IMG/VR virus record: IMGVR_UViG_3300042402_005644
Coordinates: 1 to 49,580 of that record
Reading direction: 5' to 3' (one strand)
DNA from: a virus
Length of the DNA stretch: 49,580 nucleotides
The notes beneath the pieces are model-generated. The model did no database searches, had not been told where the DNA came from, and saw nothing but the letters and a program-made list of their open reading frames with translations. This document shows, piece by piece, positions 7,997 through 17,000 of the stretch. Numbering within the stretch: the stretch's first letter is position 1; each line of letters starts with the position of its first letter. Both the position numbers and the translations under genes were made by a program.

Positions 7997-8883
7997 ACAG
8001 GATATAGTAGTTCTCTCAATTGTATACTATTAGTAGGGAACTTGTCAAGGCCATCACACCGTATTTCAAATCCTTGATTTCTCAATTGCCACTGCACCCA
8101 AACTTCGCTTATGAACGGCAACTCATCCCATGTATAATCTTGATCTCCCATTACCGCAGCGGTAATTGTTTTACATAGTTGATCTTGTGTTAGGTATTTT
8201 TGTAAACTGATATTTGTAGAATGGTATTCCAATAACTCATCTATAGATCGAGAGTAAGTTAAGTTGCAATGTTTGCCTATTGTTTGTAATGTGTTTTTGA
8301 AATCGTAGAGCAAGTCGCAGACTAATACCGTACAACATTTGCGGTTACTCCATGTTGAGGGATGGTACCACTCAACTTGATCGAACCATGCTGGCATCAA
8401 ATAATAACTTAAAAATTCTCTACGGATCCAAACTGGAATATTGGATATGTCGGTACTTCGATCAACTGGCCAATTCTCATAAATTTTGTTTGGATCTATA
8501 GAAGTAAAAAACTGAACAGTCCACCAGTCAGTCCAAATTTTTGAATAATAATTATTTAGACATAACAGTATGGAGTTAGGATCTGGATACACATAAATTG
8601 CAAAATTTACAGATTGGCAAACTTGATTTAGTACAATTGATAATGAGTCACTTTGTTGAGACTTGGGATGAAATCTAACAAACTTTTTGTTATTGTTTGA
8701 GTTGATGTATGCATTCCAATTGACAAACGAACCTAGATGGTTGCCTTTGAATGCATGACTGTTGCCAACACGAGTAAACGGAGAGCATATGGAATCTGTA
8801 GAAGATAGTGTAGTCAAGCACCATTCAAGATAGGTACCATATGCTCCAGCATTAAAAACAATTGGTATTGTGTCAATAATCAT
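7993..8883 (-). CDS. Hypothetical protein, paralogue of the protein at 9-1034
   Basis: Protein of 296 aa of unknown function. It starts MIIDTIPIVFNAGAYGTYLE, a strand followed by a small-residue turn and a Trp-containing helix. The C-terminus (LDKFPTNSIQLRELLYP, preceded by a Trp-rich helix) matches that of the protein at 9-1034. Internal Trp/Tyr density is high. The N-terminal turn could be a degenerate P-loop of the sulfotransferase kind, but no second nucleotide-binding motif is clear. It lies between gp55 (11-base overlap) and gp47 (4-base overlap), so it is co-expressed with transcription and recombination genes. Confidence 0.75.
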   Translation of the reverse strand: MIIDTIPIVFNAGAYGTYLEWCLTTLSSTDSICSPFTRVGNSHAFKGNHLGSFVNWNAYINSNNNKKFVRFHPKSQQSDSLSIVLNQVCQSVNFAIYVYPDPNSILLCLNNYYSKIWTDWWTVQFFTSIDPNKIYENWPVDRSTDISNIPVWIRREFLSYYLMPAWFDQVEWYHPSTWSNRKCCTVLVCDLLYDFKNTLQTIGKHCNLTYSRSIDELLEYHSTNISLQKYLTQDQLCKTITAAVMGDQDYTWDELPFISEVWVQWQLRNQGFEIRCDGLDKFPTNSIQLRELLYPV

Positions 8884-9772
8884 CTAAACTAGATATAACT
8901 GGGCCACTCATTGCTGCCATGCCTGCTTTGCCAGAATTCTGTCTAGTCCATGATGGGTTTAAGCCATTCATTTCAAGAATGTCATCTCTGATGTTCTGAT
9001 TTTTCTTTTCAATGTTGAGAATTCGAGTAAAGCTGTTAGTAATCGCAGCCGTGTAATAAGCAAACGGGTTCTGACTCTTGGACTCATCGAACTGCAAGCC
9101 AATTTGAGATAGCTGCAATAGAGCTTGGCCGCGCATTTCTTCATTGTAAGTGTATCCACGCCAGTTGCTCCTTGTGGCATAACGTTCGCACAGTTTCATA
9201 AACATCATGGCCAGTTTGCGAGTCATGGTGCCGTGATCTTTTGAAAACTCGCCTGTGGCCAAATCACCTCGCCAATGACTGCGACCCACAATGTAAGGTT
9301 TCTTTTCGTCGTCTATTCGGTAGTGTTCAAAGGGCGGAAAGTTTACTCGCACATGATTGAGATCCAACACAGGTTCTTCGATCAAGTCGGCCAGTGGATC
9401 TTCGGTCACATCTTCTAGTTCGAATATGTCTTCCAACTTGCGTTTTTTCATCTCTGCTTTGGTGGGTTTTTTTGGTGCTCGGGGAATGTGGTCCCAGGCT
9501 GTGATTCTAAACACAATGTCTGTGTTGGCAATTTTTTTTGGATCAACTATTTCGCCAGTTTCTCTTTTGATACGGTCTGCGCGATTGCGTCGAGCTTCGG
9601 CAATGGTACGCTGATTGATGCGATCCAGTGAAGGCAAAATCATATCAAATTGATGATCTAGATCGCGATCACGAAACCAACAGTATGAATTTTTGCTGAG
9701 ATGTATTTCTTTGAGAATGTCGCGATTGTTAAGGTAGTTGACCTTGGGTGCTGTTTTTGTTAGTAGAGTCAT
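8873..9772 (-). CDS. gp55: Late-transcription sigma factor gp55
   Basis: The C-terminal half has the conserved core of T4-type gp55: SNWRGYTYNEEMRGQALLQL, then QNPFAYYTAAITNSFTRILN and IEKKNQNIRDDILE, corresponding to sigma region 2. These proteins replace host sigma70 and direct RNA polymerase to TATAAATA promoters, two of which occur in this window. I place the start at ATG 9772 (299 aa). A TTG at 9790 would give six more residues but lies within a few bases of the predicted transcript start, whereas a GGAG (9784-9787) precedes the ATG. T4 gp55 is 185 aa, so this one carries an extra charged N-terminal part (residues about 60-160). It is the first gene of the - strand operon. Confidence 0.93.
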   Translation of the reverse strand: MTLLTKTAPKVNYLNNRDILKEIHLSKNSYCWFRDRDLDHQFDMILPSLDRINQRTIAEARRNRADRIKRETGEIVDPKKIANTDIVFRITAWDHIPRAPKKPTKAEMKKRKLEDIFELEDVTEDPLADLIEEPVLDLNHVRVNFPPFEHYRIDDEKKPYIVGRSHWRGDLATGEFSKDHGTMTRKLAMMFMKLCERYATRSNWRGYTYNEEMRGQALLQLSQIGLQFDESKSQNPFAYYTAAITNSFTRILNIEKKNQNIRDDILEMNGLNPSWTRQNSGKAGMAAMSGPVISSLDDY

Positions 9773-9800
9773 GAGTGACTGTGTCTCCAATTGTGTACTT

Positions 9801-9828
9801 ATTGTAGCACAAACCCCACAGTTGTCAA
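9801..9828 (-). promoter_or_regulatory. Sigma70-type promoter for the gp55 operon
   Basis: Read on the - strand: a perfect -35 TTGACA (complement of 9823-9828), a 16-base spacer ending in TGC, then TACAAT (complement of 9801-9806). That is an extended -10 with one mismatch to TATAAT. Transcription would start near 9794, leaving a leader of about 22 bases with GGAG before the ATG at 9772. It should work with unmodified host polymerase, as expected for an early or middle operon, and it points away from the structural genes. Confidence 0.75.
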
Positions 9829-9859
9829 CCTTTTCTTAAACTAAGCCTATTATTTTTTT

Positions 9860-9867
9860 GGTAAATA
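9860..9867 (+). promoter_or_regulatory. Possible weak late promoter
   Basis: GGTAAATA differs from TATAAATA at its first two bases and follows a T-run. It sits only 17 bases before the ATG at 9885, so the transcript would begin close to the AGGAG ribosome site (9873-9877). A divergent promoter is expected here because the strand of transcription switches, but this match is poor. Confidence 0.25.
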
Positions 9868-9884
9868 CTGTTAGGAGTCCTCTG

Positions 9885-12800
9885 ATGGCAACAACTGGCA
9901 ATGCTTCTGCTCAAAACAACGTGGTCACTGCGGCTGAATATCAAGCCGCAGCAGATGAAATCACAGCTATATTGGCTGCTCAACGAGCCGAACGAGCACC
10001 TATAGAAGCCCAACAAGAACTGCTGAGAAATCGACAAGAATTGCTGATTGCAAGACGACAGTCAGCATTGAATACATTGCAAGCTGCTGAAGCAGCCCCT
10101 AGTGAAACTGCTTTTCTTGAAGCATCAAGAACAGCCTATGCTCGCGCTACAGGTGAAGTTGAGGCAGTTAATTTTGCCATTCAACAGAATAGATCTGTGT
10201 TGGGGCAAAGCCTGCAAGCCAGTGCTGAATTACAAGATCAACGAACCAATCTTGAAGTCAAGGCAGATTTTGCAGAACGCAGCCCACCTAATTTAAATTC
10301 ACTCACACCTCCAGCCACAGCAGCGCCTAATCAGGCAGCCACTTATGTGGCTCCTCCGCCACCACCAATTAGACCAGACGTGTCACCGCAGTTGTTGTCC
10401 AATGAAGAGCTGCTGCAAATATATCCAGAAACTGATCCACAAGAAATAGGCGCCATAAGAGGCACAACCATAATCACTGACGAAGCTCGGAGAATCATGA
10501 GCGATCCAGCCATGATTCAACAACAATTGGCCGAAAATGCAGCCGCAGTGTCACCAGTGCCGCCTACTACCAGCACCAGAGCCTTGTCAAACGAAGAAAC
10601 CACTCGTTTGTTTCAGGAAATAGACAATCCTCCAGCAGCAGCCAACAATCGAACCACAGGAGCTGAATATCAGGCAGCCGCAGATGAAATCACTGCCATA
10701 ATCAATGCTCAACGAGCAGAACGAGCACCCATAGAAGCTCAACAAGAACAACTGCAAAATAGACGAGAAATACTGATAGCTAGACAACGATCAGCATTGA
10801 ATACATTGCAAGCAGCCGAAGCGGCCCCTAGTGAAACTGCTTTTCTTGAACAGTCAAGAACAGCCTATGCCAGAGCCACAGGTGAAGTTGAGGCAACCAA
10901 TTTTGCCATTCAACAAAACCGATCGGTGTTGGCTCAGAGTCGTCAGTCCACAGCAGAATTGCAAGATCAACGCAATAATCTTGAAGTCAAAGCAGATTTT
11001 GCTGACCGTAGTCCTCCCAACTTAAATTCACTCACACCGCCGGCTACCACTGAGCCTGGACAGCCAGCTACCTATGTGGCACCACCTGCGCCACCAATTC
11101 CTCCTGTGGTAGCCGCTGAGTCACAAATTGAAAGTCCAACCGAAACTATTGCCGCAAGTGCTCAAAACAATCAGCTGACCAAAGCTGAGTACCAAGCTGC
11201 TGCTGATGAAGTATTTGAAATTCAGACAGCAGCCAGAGCTACTTCAGCTCAGTTAGCTGATCAAGTCAGCCAAAATCAATCTGCTTACACAGCAGCAGAC
11301 AACCAAGCCACAGCTTTGCGACGTGAGTATCTAGCTGCTGAAGCAGCAGGCGCCAGCAGCACTGAATTGGCTTCACTAGCAGCCGACTATGAAGCTCAAA
11401 TTGAATTGACCACTCAATTAGGGCAACAGCTCAATCAAAGTGAATCAGCACTGGCTACCAACCAAGCGTATCGTCAAAGCCTAGCCACACAAGAAAGTTA
11501 TTTGTCACAGCAAGCTAGCCAAGCAGCAGCAGGTCCGCCAGGATTGAATTCTGTGCCTGGTCCGGGTACTGAAGTACCAGATCAATCAGTGTCCTCAGTA
11601 ACTGAAGCACAGTTGCCAGTGGCTCGTTCGTTTTCAGCACAGGCCACTGAAACAATTACTCCTGCTGATCCGCAACCTTCGGGTCTAAATAATGTTACCA
11701 CAGCAGCAGAGTATCAAGCCGCAGCCGATGAAGTTTTTGAAATTCAATCTGCTGCCAGGGCCACTTCGGCTCAACTGGCTGATCAAGTCAGCCAAAATCA
11801 AGCCGCTTACACAGCAGCAGACAGTAGAGCCACGCAACTGAGGCGAGAATATCTAGCTGCTGAAGCAGCAGGTGCCAGCAGCACTGAATTGGCTTCACTG
11901 GCTGCCGACTATGAAGCTCAAATTGAATTGACCACTCAGCTAGGTCAGCAACTTGACCAAAGTGAATCAGCTTTGGCTGCTAACCAAGCATATCGTCAAA
12001 GTTTGTCAGAGCAAGAAAATTATTTGGCTCTACAGGCCAGCCGAGCAGCAGCAGGTCCACCAGGTTTGAATTCCGTTCCTGGTCCAGGAACTGAAGTTCC
12101 AGATCAATCAGTGTCGGCTGTGACAGAACAACCGCCAGCGGCACCACTTACTTTTAGTTCACAAGATGTATCTGGCAGTGATGACGAAGCACTGGCAGCT
12201 TTTGAAAACGCTCAATTGGCTGCCCAAGAAGGTGCAGCATTTGCTGAACCAACTCCTGTGCCTGCATCAGGTGATGATGCATTGCAAGCCATTCAAGATG
12301 CAGAAGACGCTGTGTTGGCCGCACAAGAAGGATTGGCATTTCCACCTGTTGAGAATCCCGAAGCAGTGCTAGCTTCAGGAGACGAGGCTCTGCAAGCTGC
12401 TGAAGATGCAGAATTGGCTGCCTTGGCTAGAGAAGAAGGCATTGCGTTTGCTGAGCCATTGGATGTGCCAGCTTCAGGAGACGAGGCTCTGCAAGCTGCT
12501 GAAGATGCAGAATTGGCTGCCTTGGCTAGAGAAGAAGGCATTGCGTTTGCTGAGCCATTGGATGTGCCAGCTTCGGGTGACGAGGCTCTGCAAGCTGCTG
12601 AAGATGCAGAATTGGCTGCACAAGAAGGATTGGGATTTCCGCCTATTGAAAATCCTGCACCAGTGGGCGGTGATGATGCACTACAAGCCATACAAGATGC
12701 TGAAGCTGCTGCGTTGGCCAGAGAAGAAGGCATTGCGTTCCAGGATCCATTGCCAGTAGCCATTCAAGATGCTGAACTTGCTGCCATCCAACAAGCCGAA

Positions 12801-13766
12801 GGTCAGGCTATTTTTGGGCCAGCACCTGTCACTGGCGATCCAGCCTATGGCGGTGCCACAACTGACGAACAAGCAGCCATTAACCAAGCCATCACAGGCT
12901 CAGCTGCAAATTCAGCCACAGCAGCAAAAACTGCCAATGCTCAGAGACAGAGCACGTTGCAAAGCAGAAAAAATCAACCTGCTGCGGCTGATTGGCGAGT
13001 GCGGCTGCAACTGGCCCCAGGCGCCAATTATTTGTATGCAGCTTCAGACAAAGAATCTCGAGGCATATTGGCACCATTGTATGACACTGACGGTGTGATA
13101 TTCCCCTATACGCCCAGCATTGAAACTGGCTATAAAGCCAAATACGCTACCTATGACCTCATACACTCAAACTATCGTGGATACTTTTATCAAGGCAGCA
13201 GTGTGGACGAAATACAGATCAAAGGCACATTCACTGCGCAAGACACTCGCGAAGCACAGTATCTGCTGGCAGTGATTCATTTCTTTAGATCTGTGACCAA
13301 AATGTTTTACGGTCAGGATTCTCAGGCTGGCACACCGCCGCCGTTAGTGTACCTCAGTGGTCTGGGTCAGTATCAGTTCAACAATCATCCCTGTGTGGTA
13401 GCCATGTTTAACTACAGTCTACCCACTGATGTTGACTATATACGAGCTGATGGATTCAATAACATTGGTCTCAATTTGGAAAATAGACGCAGCCTGGGCA
13501 GTGGACCTGCACCGGGTGGAGCAGTGGGCACAATTCAACGTCTTTTGACCAATGGACTCAGCAAAGGTGCAGAGAAGAAACCCCCGGTACCTGGTCCTGT
13601 GACTCAAAATGTCACAAATCAAAATTCAATCAACAGCACCTACGTACCTACCAAAATGGAAATCACTGTATCTTTGTACCCCATACAAACACGCAATCAA
13701 GTCAGTCAACAATTTAGTTTGTCTGGCTTTGCTCAAGGTCGCCTGCTGCAAGGAGGATTCTGGTAA
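9885..13766 (+). CDS. Repeat-rich baseplate protein with conserved C-terminal gp48/gp54-like domain
   Basis: 1293 aa from ATG 9885, with AGGAG at 9873-9877; a TTG at 9858 is less likely. Residues about 16-165, 258-405, 433-575 and 607-750 are four copies of a roughly 145-aa Ala/Gln-rich helical repeat. Each starts AEYQAAADE and ends in a Pro-rich linker containing PP(N/G)LNS(L/V). Residues about 763-980 hold seven copies of a 33-residue acidic repeat (ASGDEALQAAEDAELAALAR type). The C-terminal 250 aa (from DWRVRLQLAPGANYLY) form the conserved globular part, with FTAQDTREAQYLLAVIHFF and a closing strand. By its layout this is similar to a tail-tube cap or initiator protein (gp48/gp54), but the identity with either is not proven. 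It heads the baseplate block and runs into gp53 (TAATG). Confidence 0.8.
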   Translation: MATTGNASAQNNVVTAAEYQAAADEITAILAAQRAERAPIEAQQELLRNRQELLIARRQSALNTLQAAEAAPSETAFLEASRTAYARATGEVEAVNFAIQQNRSVLGQSLQASAELQDQRTNLEVKADFAERSPPNLNSLTPPATAAPNQAATYVAPPPPPIRPDVSPQLLSNEELLQIYPETDPQEIGAIRGTTIITDEARRIMSDPAMIQQQLAENAAAVSPVPPTTSTRALSNEETTRLFQEIDNPPAAANNRTTGAEYQAAADEITAIINAQRAERAPIEAQQEQLQNRREILIARQRSALNTLQAAEAAPSETAFLEQSRTAYARATGEVEATNFAIQQNRSVLAQSRQSTAELQDQRNNLEVKADFADRSPPNLNSLTPPATTEPGQPATYVAPPAPPIPPVVAAESQIESPTETIAASAQNNQLTKAEYQAAADEVFEIQTAARATSAQLADQVSQNQSAYTAADNQATALRREYLAAEAAGASSTELASLAADYEAQIELTTQLGQQLNQSESALATNQAYRQSLATQESYLSQQASQAAAGPPGLNSVPGPGTEVPDQSVSSVTEAQLPVARSFSAQATETITPADPQPSGLNNVTTAAEYQAAADEVFEIQSAARATSAQLADQVSQNQAAYTAADSRATQLRREYLAAEAAGASSTELASLAADYEAQIELTTQLGQQLDQSESALAANQAYRQSLSEQENYLALQASRAAAGPPGLNSVPGPGTEVPDQSVSAVTEQPPAAPLTFSSQDVSGSDDEALAAFENAQLAAQEGAAFAEPTPVPASGDDALQAIQDAEDAVLAAQEGLAFPPVENPEAVLASGDEALQAAEDAELAALAREEGIAFAEPLDVPASGDEALQAAEDAELAALAREEGIAFAEPLDVPASGDEALQAAEDAELAAQEGLGFPPIENPAPVGGDDALQAIQDAEAAALAREEGIAFQDPLPVAIQDAELAAIQQAEGQAIFGPAPVTGDPAYGGATTDEQAAINQAITGSAANSATAAKTANAQRQSTLQSRKNQPAAADWRVRLQLAPGANYLYAASDKESRGILAPLYDTDGVIFPYTPSIETGYKAKYATYDLIHSNYRGYFYQGSSVDEIQIKGTFTAQDTREAQYLLAVIHFFRSVTKMFYGQDSQAGTPPPLVYLSGLGQYQFNNHPCVVAMFNYSLPTDVDYIRADGFNNIGLNLENRRSLGSGPAPGGAVGTIQRLLTNGLSKGAEKKPPVPGPVTQNVTNQNSINSTYVPTKMEITVSLYPIQTRNQVSQQFSLSGFAQGRLLQGGFW
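12372..12620 (+). repeat. 99-bp direct repeat, 2.5 copies
   Basis: Copies at 12372-12470 and 12471-12569 appear identical by eye, and a third partial copy runs to about 12620 with a few changes at its start. The unit encodes 33 residues (ASGDEALQAA...). More diverged copies flank it on both sides. Near-identical neighbouring copies suggest recent duplication or gene conversion. Confidence 0.85.
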
Positions 13767-14068
13767 TGACTGCTATCTATACCAGTACTAGTCCGTACTA
13801 CCAAACCAACTTTACGCAATTTTATCTGGATGTCATGGTCAATAGGGCCATACCCAAAGAAAGCGATGACACACTATGGGTAGTGACACAGACTTACCAA
13901 TACCGTCCTGACATGTTGGCCTTTGACCTTTATGGAGATGCAGGTCTCTGGTGGGTATTCTATCAGCGCAATCCCAATACTCTCACCGCGCCACCGCTGG
14001 ATTTTGCTCCAGGTGTCAGAATCTATCTGCCCAAAGAGTCTACTCTCAGATCAGTATTGGGGTTTTAA
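13766..14068 (+). CDS. gp53: Baseplate wedge subunit gp53
   Basis: Protein of 100 aa with the gp53 core: TQTYQYRPDMLAFDLYGDAG, LWWVFYQRNP and a closing FAPGVRIYLPK strand of LysM-like type. In T4, gp53 joins neighbouring baseplate wedges. T4 gp53 is 196 aa, so this is a short form that keeps the core only. The ATG shares its A with the stop of the upstream gene (TAATG), and CAAGGAGG at 13749-13756 is a near-perfect ribosome site. Confidence 0.88.
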   Translation: MTAIYTSTSPYYQTNFTQFYLDVMVNRAIPKESDDTLWVVTQTYQYRPDMLAFDLYGDAGLWWVFYQRNPNTLTAPPLDFAPGVRIYLPKESTLRSVLGF

Positions 14069-14071
14069 TCC

Positions 14072-17000
14072 ATGGCATTGACCGTAGCTCAAGTCGAAGC
14101 TGAAATTGCTGCTGTTCGAGAATCTATTCGAATTCTTCAACGCGACATCGCTGACATTGGTCGTGAACAAGTTGAGTTAGCTGACCGAATAAGAGCAGTG
14201 ACCAGCCTAGGCCCTCCATATACTGTTGCTCAAACTGAATCGCTGACCAATTTACGAGCGTCGCGACGCCGGTTGCAAGATGAGTTAGCATCTTCAGAAT
14301 CACAACTTCAGACTTATCAACAACAACTGCAAGGATTAAATCTTGACCTGCGTAATGCTCAGGCCATAGCAGCAGCACAGTCACAGCCCACTGAGCCACC
14401 AGCACCACAAACAGCCGCAGTGGATGCACAAAGTGCTGCTCCCACTGGGCCCACTGCTGTACCGCCTCAGGTAGCACAGCCTGCCACTGGTCAGGTCACA
14501 GCCGCGCCACCGGTGACTCCGCCAACCAATGCTGAAGTACCATCAACTTTGAACGCTGGCGGTGGTGATCAAGGAACTGACCCGCCAGTCAAAACTCTTG
14601 CACAAACACAAGCCACCAGCGATGCCAGTGTAGATGCCAATGGCAACAACATTGGTTTGCCGCTGAGAGACCAAACTGGTGCTGTGGGACAGATTCGCCG
14701 TAATCCTGAAACTGGCGAACTCTATGATTCAGGTGCTGCTCCACCACCTACCAGTCCTGGCATAGGTGCGCAAGACGATGCCACAGGTGTGGACGAAGCT
14801 GTGGCTCGCAATGCCAGAGACGACGCTGATCGAGCCTATGGCGGTGCATCTGCGGATGAGTACACTGCAATCAATGCTGCCATTTCTTCTCAAAACACCA
14901 CCACAGGATCAATCAACACCACTGGCGACAACCTAAGAATTATTCCTCAGCCCAACATTTTAGACAGATTTTCCAGCTATACCTATCGTGCAAGTTGGTA
15001 CATTATGACGCCAGATCAGTATAGGCAACTGGTGGTCAGTAAGAAAAAACAAGTCAATGGTTACATGTTGTTGATGCAAAGTGGCGGCGCTCCTCCAAAC
15101 ACCGGTGGTGCTCGTGGTGCCAGTGCTCAGTCTACCACTGCCAGTGGTACTGCTGCTATACCTGGAGCCAACGAAGCTGACGCTGGCCGCAATCCATTTT
15201 TTCCAGACGACTTTTACTTTGATTCCATCACAGTGGAAAATTTGCTGATTGGCGCGGGCAGTCGTGCAGCGCACTCTGTGGCCGATTTGAAATTCACTGT
15301 GGTAGAGCCTGCCAACATCACTTTGCTGGACCGTCTTTATGAAGCTGTTCAAGACTTCATGCCAGCCAGCGGTCAAAAACGCAACATCAACTACACTGCG
15401 GTGACCTATCTCATGGTCATAAGATTTTATGGCTACGACGAAAACGGCAACTTGGTGACCAACATCGGCGCACCAGACAAAACAGGCAAGTCAGATCCCA
15501 ATGCTGTGATTGAAAAGTTCATACCTTTCAAAATAGGTCAGTGCAATTGGGGCATCAACAACAGCTTGGTGACCTACAGTTTTGAAGCCAAACCACCAGG
15601 TCTGATCCTGGCAGCAGGCACCCGTAGAGGAACCATACCCTACGATATACAACTCACAGCCAAAAGTATTGGCGAATTGCTGGGCGGTGAAGCACAGTTT
15701 GCATCAGGTACAGCGCCTGCCAATGCTCCCGGAGCCAGCACCACTGCCACCGATGACGGCAGTTTTGATCGATTGGAAGCTGCCAGGCTTGGTCGCCAGA
15801 GCGCCGGTACTGCGCCACCAGCTCCGCCCAATGCCAATGCTGCGCCTACCAAGAAAACACTGGCACAAGGATTGATGGGCGCTATGAATGCGTTTCAACA
15901 AGAGTTGGTCAAAAATGGCACCTATGAGTTTGCAGATACCTACAAAATTGTGTTTGCGTCAGGTGGCCCCGGTGGCGGTGGACAGGCCATTGAAAAAGCC
16001 AAACTGATCCCACCGGGCACAGTGGTTGACAAAAAGAATCTACCCACAGCAGGTCCAGCAACCAGCAGTGCGCAGTCGGCAGAAATGTCAAAAATTGCAG
16101 CCGACGTCACTGGTAGAAATTATTCTATCACAGCTGGTATGCAAATTGTGCAGGCCATTGATTTGGCCGTACGCAACAGTGAGTATATCTATGCCCAGCA
16201 ACTGAAATATTTTGCCAACGACAACAATGACAACACTGCTGACGAACAGACCAAAGATGGCACTGGCAAAGACGTCACTTGGTACAACATCACTTTTGAA
16301 GCAGTGCCCAAACCAGATCAGTATGATACCAAACGCAATGACTATGCCTATGACATTACTTTTGTAATCAACACATACACACCAATGAACTTTGCCAGCA
16401 ACTTTTTCCCAATCAACAAGTTCAAAGGCCTGCACAAAAAATACGATTATTGGTTTACTGGCAAAAACACTGCTGTGTTAGAATATCAAGAAACTTTAAA
16501 CAACTTATACAATCTCACAATCAGTGGATCAGCAGACCAAAAAAGTTTGGCGCAGCGCCAAACAGTTACCAGCAGCATGAGAGATCAACCATTTTACAGC
16601 TATCAATCGGCCAGTACTGAAAGTCGTCAAGGTGTGTCAGGCAAAGAAAACGAACCAGGCAGTAACTTGGCCGAATACCTGTATGATCCTGTGGGCCTGG
16701 CCGACAGCAGGTTAAAAATTGTAGGTGATCCTGCATGGCTGCAACAAGGCAGTTTCTCCACAGGCATTGATCCTGCCAACTTTCAATTCAATGCATTCAT
16801 GCCCGATGGAACCATTAACTTTGATGCTAGAGACATCATGTTTGAAATAGCTTGGCAACGACCTCAAGACTTTGATATCAACACAGGCCTAGCAGATCCT
16901 TATGCCAGAAGCACTCGTCGCGAACCCATACAGAGCAGAGTATACACTGCCAAAAAAGTCACCAGTGAATTCAGCAAAGGCAGTTTCACTCAATACTTAG

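Noticed and set aside
9858-9884. TTG start for the repeat-rich baseplate protein
   Set aside because: ATG at 9885 has AGGAG at good distance; the TTG has no ribosome site and lies in a T-run.
12293-12763. Antisense frame rich in Ser/Ala opposite the 33-residue repeats
   Set aside because: Its repeats only reflect the + strand repeat; the + strand gene has start, ribosome site and conserved C-terminal domain.
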